Below, piece by piece: positions 1 through 5,457 of a stretch of 5,457 nt of DNA. Numbering within the stretch: the stretch's first letter is position 1; the number at the start of each line of letters is the position of its first letter. The DNA is from Clostridia bacterium (GTDB taxonomy: Bacteria; Bacillota; Clostridia; Oscillospirales; Acutalibacteraceae): NCBI GenBank assembly GCA_017615405.1, contig JAGAAE010000033.1, positions 1 through 5,457 on the forward strand, given 5' to 3'. Under the pieces are notes generated by a model. The model was not told the origin of the DNA and searched no databases. It saw nothing but the letters and a program-made list of their open reading frames with translations. A program made the translations under genes and the position numbers.

Positions 1-872
1 CCAAGTGGGATGAAAACTACTATTCAAAACTCTATTTCACGAAATATGATAAACTCTACGTATATTCAAGCGGTATCGACGGCGGTCTTCCGACGCTTAC
101 GCTTGACACCGAGTTAATCGGCGGAAAGGAATACTATTTTGAGATCGGCGTCCGCGTTCTTAACAACAAGGGTTATAAGGGCGTTCAGGTATTGACGGTT
201 TATCTTAACGGCGAATTGATCTTTGAAGAGTTTGATAACAAAACAAACCTTTCGGATGACGTCGTATTCTTCCAAGGATTGCCGAATACCGGTATCTTCC
301 GCAATATCGACGTTTATAAAACGGCATATTTCTACAACGGTCATAATTTGATATCATCCCAGAGAGTTTTGCGCGGCAGTACGGTCAAGTCGCCCGGTAG
401 ACTTCCAGATAAGGGAGATATGTTGTTCAGCGATTGGCTTACAGAATATGGTCAGGAATGGGATTTTGCTACTGACGGGATCTATCTTGATACGGTATTC
501 AAAGCAAAGTATCAAAAGCGTACCTATCCGGTCCTTTTGATGGTTGACGGCGTTTTGTATAAGCGGCTCAACATCTCCGCAGGAGAAAGCGCCGATATAT
601 CCGACGTTCCTGAAAAAGAAGGATTTGAGTTTGAAAAATGGCTCAGTGAGGATGGCAGTGACTATGATATGCAGCAACCGGTCAATGCACCTGTCACGCT
701 GGTCGCAAGTTTCAAGAAACTGTCGTCAAAAGCTACGGCTCCGACTGTAAAAGAGGATCCTCAGGAATCCGACTCGCCGTATCTTAAATACATAGTTTTT
801 GCAATCCTCGGTCTTTTGGTTGTCGGCGTGGAAGCCGGATCCATCATTTTGATGAAACGTTCAAAGAAATAA
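1..872 (+). CDS. C-terminal part of a membrane-anchored surface protein with two Listeria-Bacteroides type repeats (5' partial)
   Basis: The reading frame is open from the window edge (first full codon at position 3) to TAA at 870-872, giving 289 residues. The TTG at 192 is an internal Leu codon, not a start: the frame continues upstream without a stop and no ribosome site precedes it. Residues 1 to about 105 are rich in beta-strand-like sequence (for example LTVYLNGELIF) and resemble a LamG/concanavalin-like sandwich; this is a weak call. Two tandem units follow, at about residues 106-170 and 175-239, each with the pattern G..V..P...K....F..W....G..(W/Y)D...(P/D)V/I..D/P.T..A.(F/Y), typical of the Listeria-Bacteroides (Flg_new, InlB B-like) repeat. 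A Ser/Thr/Pro/acidic linker leads to one membrane helix (about 263-284) and the basic tail KRSKK. There is no LPXTG, so anchoring is by the membrane helix with the bulk outside the cell. The function is unknown; adhesion or glycan binding is a guess. The gene is separated from the next by a probable terminator, so it need not be functionally linked. Confidence 0.85.
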   Translation, partial: KWDENYYSKLYFTKYDKLYVYSSGIDGGLPTLTLDTELIGGKEYYFEIGVRVLNNKGYKGVQVLTVYLNGELIFEEFDNKTNLSDDVVFFQGLPNTGIFRNIDVYKTAYFYNGHNLISSQRVLRGSTVKSPGRLPDKGDMLFSDWLTEYGQEWDFATDGIYLDTVFKAKYQKRTYPVLLMVDGVLYKRLNISAGESADISDVPEKEGFEFEKWLSEDGSDYDMQQPVNAPVTLVASFKKLSSKATAPTVKEDPQESDSPYLKYIVFAILGLLVVGVEAGSIILMKRSKK

Positions 873-881
873 TTATATAAT

Positions 882-931
882 AATGGTCGGCCGTATTCCA
901 TCTGAATATGGCTGACCATTTGCGTTGATTT
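882..931 (+). terminator. Probable Rho-independent terminator after the surface-protein gene
   Basis: Positions 882-898 pair with 904-920 over 17 base pairs, 15 Watson-Crick and 2 G-U (889/913 and 893/909), around the 5-base loop CATCT at 899-903. The hairpin starts 9 bases after the surface-protein stop codon, the usual place for a terminator. The following tail (TGCGTTGATTTT) is T-rich but interrupted, so termination may be incomplete or assisted. The reverse orientation has a poorer T tract, which favours the plus strand. Confidence 0.7.
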
Positions 932-943
932 TAAAATAACTAC

Positions 944-972
944 TTTATTTTAGTGCAGTAATGGTGTATTAT
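944..972 (+). promoter_or_regulatory. Candidate sigma-A-type promoter for the kinase-isomerase-mannosidase operon
   Basis: TATTAT at 967-972 matches the -10 consensus at five of six positions. TTTATT at 944-949 is a weak -35 box (three of six), with a 17-base spacer. Transcription would begin near 979-980, leaving a leader of about 26 bases that contains the ribosome site at 994-999. If correct, it excludes the ATG at 961 as the kinase start. The region is AT-rich, so chance matches are easy; an alternative pair is TTGATT (925-930) with TATTTT (946-951), but its spacer is only 15 bases. No clear operator palindrome or riboswitch fold was seen between the terminator and the gene. Confidence 0.3.
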
Positions 973-993
973 TATTCTGCAAAGATTTTTGAA

Positions 994-999
994 AAGGGA
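994..999 (+). promoter_or_regulatory. Ribosome binding site that sets the ROK kinase start at 1006
   Basis: AAGGGA lies six bases before the ATG at 1006. The alternative in-frame ATG at 961 has no purine-rich site before it, and the 15 residues it would add (MVYYYSAKIFEKGKE) precede the conserved ROK N-terminus. ROK kinases normally begin a few residues before the DxGGTK motif, which fits the 1006 start. Confidence 0.75.
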
Positions 1000-1005
1000 A
1001 AAGAA

Positions 1006-1944
1006 ATGTTACTTGGTTTTGATATCGGCGGTACAAAGTGTGCCGTAATTACTGCGGAAGTCAAGAATGAAACGATAAACATAATAAATAAGGAAAAACT
1101 GCCGACCGATCTGTCGGTCAGTCCCGAAACGATGATCGGTCGATTGATGAAAACTGCCGACAAATTGATCGAAAATAACGTGGTGACCTCGGTCGGGATA
1201 TCCTGCGGCGGACCGCTTGACTCAAAAAGAGGGATCATTATTTCTCCTCCGAATTTAATAGGATGGGAAAACGTCGCGATCGTTGATATGATGGAAAAGC
1301 ATTTCGGCATACCTGTGTATCTGCAAAACGACGCCAATGCCTGTGCACTTGCCGAATGGAAGTTCGGGGCAGGTAGAGGATGCAGGAATATGGTTTTTCT
1401 TACCTTCGGAACGGGGCTTGGTGCCGGTCTTATCTTAGACGGTAAATTATACTGCGGCACTAATGATAACGCCGGTGAAACGGGTCATATAAGGCTTGAA
1501 AACGACGGACCAGATTGCTATGGAAAACCCGGTTCGTTTGAGGGATTTTGCAGCGGCGCCGGTATAGCAAAACTCGGTGAAACGTTTGCCGAAAGGGCTA
1601 TTGAATCGGGCGTAAAACCGCTGTACTTCGACGGTGAGATAAATGCAAAAACCATAGCCGACGCGGCGGAAAAAGGGGACAAGACCGCTATCGACGTCTA
1701 TAAACACTGCGGCTATGAACTCGGAAAAGGATTGTCGATCATTATTGATCTTCTCAATCCCGAAAAAATCGTTATCGGCAGCATTTTTGCACGCTCGAAA
1801 AATCTTATATGGGAGTACGCGAAAGAAGTGATCGAAAAAGAAACGCTTTTTGTCAGCAGAAGCGTTTGCGAGGTCCTTCCCGCGGCTCTCGGTGAAAAAA
1901 TCGGTGATTATGCGGCAATCGGCGTCGCCCTTTCGGAGGAATAG
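1006..1944 (+). CDS. ROK-family sugar kinase (glucokinase/mannokinase-like), lacking the usual zinc cysteines
   Basis: This encodes a cytoplasmic ATP-dependent hexose kinase of the ROK family, 312 residues from the chosen ATG, a normal length. Landmarks are the N-terminal phosphate-binding DIGGTK (residues 6-11), CGGPLD (67-72), the catalytic-base motif NDANACALAE with Asp109, the second nucleotide-binding loop FGTGLGAG (134-141) and the ETGH motif with Glu158 and His161. The next segment, which in most ROK proteins is CxCGxxGCxE and binds zinc with the His, reads DCYGKPGSFE (170-179): all three cysteine positions are replaced (Asp, Tyr, Ser), while the Gly and final Glu positions stay. There is no N-terminal helix-turn-helix, so it is an enzyme rather than a ROK repressor. 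It is the first gene of a probable three-gene operon, and its last codons carry the ribosome site of the SIS gene. The substrate cannot be read from the sequence; the neighbouring alpha-mannosidase suggests mannose or another product of mannoside breakdown (inference). An in-frame ATG at 961 would add 15 residues but is less likely. Confidence 0.92.
   Translation: MLLGFDIGGTKCAVITAEVKNETINIINKEKLPTDLSVSPETMIGRLMKTADKLIENNVVTSVGISCGGPLDSKRGIIISPPNLIGWENVAIVDMMEKHFGIPVYLQNDANACALAEWKFGAGRGCRNMVFLTFGTGLGAGLILDGKLYCGTNDNAGETGHIRLENDGPDCYGKPGSFEGFCSGAGIAKLGETFAERAIESGVKPLYFDGEINAKTIADAAEKGDKTAIDVYKHCGYELGKGLSIIIDLLNPEKIVIGSIFARSKNLIWEYAKEVIEKETLFVSRSVCEVLPAALGEKIGDYAAIGVALSEE
1935..1940 (+). promoter_or_regulatory. 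Strong ribosome binding site for the SIS gene, inside the kinase 3' end
   Basis: GGAGGA lies six bases before the ATG at 1947 and overlaps the last codons of the kinase gene, whose TAG is at 1942-1944. The two genes are separated by only two bases, so translation is probably coupled. Confidence 0.85.
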
Positions 1945-1946
1945 AT

Positions 1947-2570
1947 ATGAATGAATTAACAACAAGATATCCGAAACTTAAATCATGCTTTTCGGATATC
2001 GAAACGACCGTGAATTGTATCATAGATTCATATAACTCGGGCGGTAAACTGCTTCTGTGCGGAAACGGGGGCAGCTGTGCCGACTGTGAACATATCGTCG
2101 GCGAGCTTATGAAAGGTTTTATGTTAAAAAGACCGTTAGGTGACCGAAAAAAGCAGGAAATGAAGGCGAATTGCAGCCTGCTTGATGACGGCGTTCTCGA
2201 TAAGCTTCAACGCGGACTTCCCGCGATTGCAATTCCGTCGATAATCGGGCTTAATTCCGCTTTTTGCAACGACGTCGACTCGGAACTTGTCTATGCTCAA
2301 CCGCTGATGTCGTTGGCGGACAAGAAAGACGTCCTTCTTTGCATATCGACGTCGGGCAATTCAAAGAACTGTGTTGCCGCCGCGAAGGTGGCGAAGGGGC
2401 TCGGTCTGACCGTTATCGGGCTTACCGGTGAAACCGGCGGAAACCTTAAATCCATTGCGGATATTTGCATATGCGTTCCGGAAACCGAGACCTATAAGGT
2501 CCAGGAACTTCATTTACCGGTATATCATTATATTTGTGCGGAATTGGAAAAGCATTTTTTTGAGATTTGA
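1947..2570 (+). CDS. SIS-domain phosphosugar isomerase, GmhA-like, with an internal insertion
   Basis: This 207-residue protein is a single SIS (sugar isomerase) domain closest in pattern to sedoheptulose-7-phosphate isomerase GmhA. It has the phosphate-binding loop CGNGGSCAD (38-46), an acidic residue at Glu53 matching the catalytic Glu65 of E. coli GmhA, the phosphate-binding STSGNSKN (134-141), GLTGETGG (158-165), and VQELHLPVYH (185-194), which keeps the Gln and the His (His193) matching GmhA His180. The catalytic pair therefore appears intact, and the protein should be an aldose-ketose isomerase rather than only a sugar-binding domain. Compared with E. coli GmhA there are roughly 25 extra, charged residues at about 65-89, before LPAIAIP, and a shorter N-terminus. 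It lies two bases after the kinase and 40 bases before the mannosidase. The heptose-synthesis genes expected beside a true gmhA are not seen here, so a role on the kinase product is more likely. Candidates are mannose-6-phosphate/fructose-6-phosphate isomerase or a heptose or other phosphosugar isomerase; the substrate is unknown. Confidence 0.88.
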   Translation: MNELTTRYPKLKSCFSDIETTVNCIIDSYNSGGKLLLCGNGGSCADCEHIVGELMKGFMLKRPLGDRKKQEMKANCSLLDDGVLDKLQRGLPAIAIPSIIGLNSAFCNDVDSELVYAQPLMSLADKKDVLLCISTSGNSKNCVAAAKVAKGLGLTVIGLTGETGGNLKSIADICICVPETETYKVQELHLPVYHYICAELEKHFFEI

Positions 2571-2595
2571 ATCGTAACCAAAGCGCGATAAGATC

Positions 2596-2603
2596 AAAGG
2601 TGG
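2596..2603 (+). promoter_or_regulatory. Ribosome binding site that sets the TTG start of the mannosidase
   Basis: AAAGGTGG lies seven bases before TTG at 2611. The frame has a stop at 2575-2577 and no ATG or GTG between it and 2611. The next in-frame ATG is at 2770 and would remove 53 residues without a comparable site, so TTG is the best start. Confidence 0.75.
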
Positions 2604-2610
2604 TAATTAT

Positions 2611-5457
2611 TTGGAATTTTATACTTTGAAAACGGTCAATAAGGTTAAAAAGCTTGAAAACGTTTATAAAAACCTATTGTATAGCAAGGTTTGTGAACTT
2701 GATTGTGAAATATCCGAAATAGCCGCGCCCGAAAATACTCCCGAGGCGCGTGCAGAACTTTGCTCATCAATGCCCGTAGACGGTTGGCATAAGGTAAACC
2801 CCGGCGATAAATGGGGCGGAGAGTTTTGTTATGCCTGGATACGTTCGGAGTTTACGGTCGGAAAGGAATTTGACGGCAAAAAATTGATGCTCAAACCCGA
2901 CGTCGGGCTTGTTGAAGGTCTGCTGTTTATAAATGGCGAGGCTTCGGGAATATTTGACCGTTGTTCCGATATGGCGGCTGATTTTCGTCTTCATGACGTT
3001 CAACCGCTCGTCTTTGAGGCAAAAGCCGGAGAAACGTACAAGATAGCGATCGAATGTTATGCGGGGCACCGGGTTTTAGGTACGGAACCTCAGTCAAAAG
3101 GGGAGACGACCCTCTGGAGCACCTATCCTTCTTCCTTTGTAAGGACCTTTAATTCTCTTGACGTTGTTATTCGTGATGAAACGGTTGCGGAATTCCTGAC
3201 TCTGCACAGAAACGTCAAGCGGATCATCGACACTTATGACGAAAAGTCGTCGCTGCACGCGGCGGCGGTAAACGCCTATTGTGAAATTTTTACTATTTTG
3301 CCTTCGCTTCCCGAAGAGATCGATTATGATTTTCATCCCGCGCTTTCAAAAGCAAACGAAGTTTTAAAAAGCGTTGTCAATACCAAGAATAACAACCCCG
3401 AAGAATACGGCTATATCGGGCTGATCGGGCACAGTCACCTTGACACCGCCTGGCTTTGGCCGGTCCGCGAGGGACTTCATAAGGCGGCGAGGACCTTTTC
3501 AAACGCACTGCGTATAATGGAGATATACCCCGATTATCACTATATTCAGAGTTCGGTCCTTTACCTTGACTGGATGAAAAATTATTATCCCGATATCTAT
3601 GAAAAAATCAAAATGCGAACCGCCGAGGGAAGATGGGAGCCGAACGGCGGAGCGTGGGTCGAATGCGATAACAATATGCCCTCCGGCGAGTATATAATCA
3701 GGCAGTTTTTGTTGGGTCAGAGATATACGAAGGACAATCTCGGATATATGGCGGACTGCTTCTGGCAACCCGACACCTTCGGCTATTCGCCCGCCCTGCC
3801 GCAAATACTGAAAGGATGCGGCATAAAGTATTTTCTGACGACAAAATTATCCTGGAACGAAGCAAATTCTTTTCCGCACGATTCCTTCATCTGGAAGGGC
3901 ATTGACGGTACGGAAATACTTACTCATTTTAATATTACGTTTGCATTTCCCGACGTTTTTGATATTAAGAATGCCATAGCGACGATAAAGCATCCTGAGA
4001 TATCTAATATGAAACTTTTATCATATGGCTACGGTGACGGCGGTGGCGGACCGAGTTATTCTGTGCTCGAATGCGAAAAGGTCGTTAAAGATATGGCGGG
4101 ATTACCGAAACTTGAGAGCACTACCGTAAGCATTTTTATGTCACGACTTGAAAAAACGTCGGTGAATTTGCCCGTTTTTTCGGGAGAGTTGTATCTCGAA
4201 CTCCACCGCGGCACACTGACCCAGATGCACGAGATCAAGCGGACCAACCGTCAACTCGAAAAAGCGATCCACAATTATGAACTTTTGTCTGTTTTGTTTG
4301 ATGCCTATGACGAATCCTTAGGCGAAAAGACTTTGAAGACACTTCTTGTCAACCAGTTTCACGATATTCTTCCGGGCACCTGTATTGCCGATGCGCATGA
4401 CGTTGCGATCTATGAGAATAAAAAGGCGATAGTTGATCTTGAAGACGCAATGAAGACAATGTTTGACGGATTGTCGGATATGAGCGTATGCAATACGCTT
4501 TCGTTTGCGAGAGATGACCAGATAGTCTTTAAAAATACCGATTTTATTCCCGACGGATGCGTAGCCCAGGCATATACCGATATCTTCGGCGATAAATGTT
4601 TCGCCGCAAAAGGAATAGAATTGCCTGCGTTTTCGGTTAGTGTTTTAAGACCCGGAACACCGAAAACGGCTGAATCTCCCTTTAAAATCGAGGGTAACCG
4701 TATTTCAACGCCCTTTGCCGATATCGTTATGGAAAACGGTCGTTTTGTTTCGTATAAGACAAAATCCGGTTTTGAGGTGGTTTCCGATGAAGGAACACCG
4801 CTTAATACCCTCTATTTCGGCGAGGATATCCCGGAGATATGGGACAACTGGGATATCGATTATGATCAGGCACTGAAAATGTTTCCCGTTTGCGACTGTG
4901 TTTCAAGCGAGGTCGTTTCGGTGGGCGCTTTGCAGCTTCGTGTTCGCGTTAAGTATAAATTCGGCGATTCTTCACTCTCTCAGGACATCGTTTTCTATGC
5001 GGACGATCCGCGTATCGACTTTGAATCGGTCGTTGATTGGAATAGCCCGCATTCGCTCCTCAAGGTCGGATTTAAGGTAAACGTTTTATCCGATACCGCG
5101 AGATTTGAGACCCAGTTCGGAAACGTTAAAAGACCGACCCACGAGAATTATCCGACCGATAAGTCTCAGTTTGAGGTTTGTAATCATAAGTGGACCGATC
5201 TTTCCGATACAAGATTTGGCGTTGCTATAATTAACGACTGCAAATACGGCATATCAGTCAAAGGAAACGATATGCGCCTTACCCTGCATAAGGGCGGATG
5301 CCGCCCCGATCCGAGAGGGGACAAGGGCGTTCATAAATTCACCTATTCGTTGCTTGTGCACGAATCGGCGTTCTCAACCGAATCGGTCATCAGACCCGCA
5401 TATCGACTCAATTATCCGGTGCTCACGTTTGCAGGTATGGCAAAAAGCGATATTTTC
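2611..5457 (+). CDS. Cytosolic-type GH38 alpha-mannosidase (3' partial)
   Basis: This is a zinc-dependent retaining exo-alpha-mannosidase of glycoside hydrolase family 38. The frame is open for 949 codons from TTG at 2611 to the window edge with no stop; relatives of the cytosolic MAN2C1 type are about 1,000-1,050 residues, so roughly the last 70-100 residues are missing. The charged N-terminus (MEFYTLKTVNKVKK) has no signal peptide, so it acts in the cytoplasm. The N-terminal accessory domain spans about residues 1-260. The catalytic domain opens with GHSHLDTAWLWP (273-284), in which His276 and Asp278 are zinc ligands. WQPDTFGYSPALPQIL follows, with the nucleophile and zinc ligand Asp388, then GYGDGGGGP (473-481), and ELHRGT (530-535), whose His532 matches the last zinc ligand. 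The middle helical domain follows, with NQFHDILPGT (581-590), then a C-terminal beta-sandwich from about 690, including IWDNWDID and the PDPRGDKG segment. All catalytic residues that can be recognised are present. It is the third gene of the probable operon, 40 bases after the SIS gene; no terminator lies between. It probably removes mannose from imported manno-oligosaccharides or glycan fragments; the linkage preference cannot be read. Confidence 0.95.
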   Translation, partial: MEFYTLKTVNKVKKLENVYKNLLYSKVCELDCEISEIAAPENTPEARAELCSSMPVDGWHKVNPGDKWGGEFCYAWIRSEFTVGKEFDGKKLMLKPDVGLVEGLLFINGEASGIFDRCSDMAADFRLHDVQPLVFEAKAGETYKIAIECYAGHRVLGTEPQSKGETTLWSTYPSSFVRTFNSLDVVIRDETVAEFLTLHRNVKRIIDTYDEKSSLHAAAVNAYCEIFTILPSLPEEIDYDFHPALSKANEVLKSVVNTKNNNPEEYGYIGLIGHSHLDTAWLWPVREGLHKAARTFSNALRIMEIYPDYHYIQSSVLYLDWMKNYYPDIYEKIKMRTAEGRWEPNGGAWVECDNNMPSGEYIIRQFLLGQRYTKDNLGYMADCFWQPDTFGYSPALPQILKGCGIKYFLTTKLSWNEANSFPHDSFIWKGIDGTEILTHFNITFAFPDVFDIKNAIATIKHPEISNMKLLSYGYGDGGGGPSYSVLECEKVVKDMAGLPKLESTTVSIFMSRLEKTSVNLPVFSGELYLELHRGTLTQMHEIKRTNRQLEKAIHNYELLSVLFDAYDESLGEKTLKTLLVNQFHDILPGTCIADAHDVAIYENKKAIVDLEDAMKTMFDGLSDMSVCNTLSFARDDQIVFKNTDFIPDGCVAQAYTDIFGDKCFAAKGIELPAFSVSVLRPGTPKTAESPFKIEGNRISTPFADIVMENGRFVSYKTKSGFEVVSDEGTPLNTLYFGEDIPEIWDNWDIDYDQALKMFPVCDCVSSEVVSVGALQLRVRVKYKFGDSSLSQDIVFYADDPRIDFESVVDWNSPHSLLKVGFKVNVLSDTARFETQFGNVKRPTHENYPTDKSQFEVCNHKWTDLSDTRFGVAIINDCKYGISVKGNDMRLTLHKGGCRPDPRGDKGVHKFTYSLLVHESAFSTESVIRPAYRLNYPVLTFAGMAKSDIF

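Noticed and set aside
192..194. TTG as a start codon for a 226-residue protein at 192-872
   Set aside because: The same frame is open all the way to the window edge with matching protein character, and no ribosome site precedes 192, so TTG here encodes an internal Leu.
114..750. Small open frames overlapping the surface-protein gene (minus strand 114-344 and 354-677, plus strand 544-750)
   Set aside because: They are entirely within the repeat-bearing frame and lack any domain or ribosome site of note.
1104..1119. Inverted repeat GACCGA-TCTG-TCGGTC inside the kinase gene
   Set aside because: It is a short 6-bp stem within conserved coding sequence, with no T tract; it is likely chance.
972..1965. 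Two minus-strand open frames (972-1460 and 1447-1965) opposite the kinase gene
   Set aside because: They lie opposite a clearly conserved ROK kinase, have no recognisable domain, and are the expected shadow of its codon use.
1947..2570. Naming the SIS gene gmhA as part of heptose (LPS or S-layer) synthesis
   Set aside because: No heptose kinase, phosphatase or nucleotidyltransferase gene is next to it, and the protein has an insertion; the mannosidase operon context suggests a catabolic role.
2767..4247. Several minus-strand open frames opposite the mannosidase (2767-3069, 3094-3336, 3499-3804, 4056-4247)
   Set aside because: They are short, lack recognisable domains and are fully covered by the conserved GH38 frame on the other strand.
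4898..5080. Plus-strand 60-residue open frame inside the mannosidase
   Set aside because: It is out of frame within the conserved GH38 C-terminal domain, Arg/Ser-rich as shadow frames often are, and shows no supporting motif.
5292..5306. GC-rich hairpin GGGCGG-ATG-CCGCCC inside the mannosidase gene
   Set aside because: It lies in coding sequence, has a 3-base loop and no T tract, and is explained by codons for Gly-Gly-Cys-Arg-Pro.

Overview
The window looks like chromosomal DNA from a Gram-positive, probably clostridial (Bacillota, gut or rumen type) bacterium. The reasons are moderate-to-low GC with AT-rich intergenic DNA, strong purine-rich Shine-Dalgarno sites, a TTG start codon, a surface protein with Listeria-Bacteroides type repeats and a single C-terminal membrane anchor, and a cytosolic-type GH38 alpha-mannosidase. 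The taxonomic call is an inference from style, since no marker gene is present. All four genes lie on the plus strand and the window is almost fully coding.

Layout: (1) positions 1-872 hold the C-terminal 289 codons of a secreted, membrane-anchored surface protein whose beginning lies outside the window. (2) Positions 873-1005 are intergenic, with a 17-bp hairpin that probably terminates the surface-protein transcript, followed by a weak candidate promoter. (3) Positions 1006-1944 encode a ROK-family sugar kinase. (4) Positions 1947-2570 encode a GmhA-like SIS-domain phosphosugar isomerase, two bases after the kinase stop. (5) Position 2611 to the window end encodes a GH38 alpha-mannosidase, starting at TTG and lacking only its last part (about 949 residues visible).

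The last three genes read as one operon for intracellular use of mannose-containing glycans. The mannosidase has no signal peptide and would cut imported manno-oligosaccharides in the cytoplasm, the ROK kinase would phosphorylate the released sugar, and the SIS protein would interconvert the resulting aldose and ketose phosphates. The family assignments are firm. The exact substrates of the kinase and isomerase are inference. No transporter, regulator, RNA gene, mobile element, CRISPR array or DNA repeat family was seen. The most interesting points are the loss of the usual zinc-cysteine motif in the ROK kinase, the insertion in the SIS protein, and the possibility that the SIS protein acts as an unconventional mannose-phosphate isomerase.
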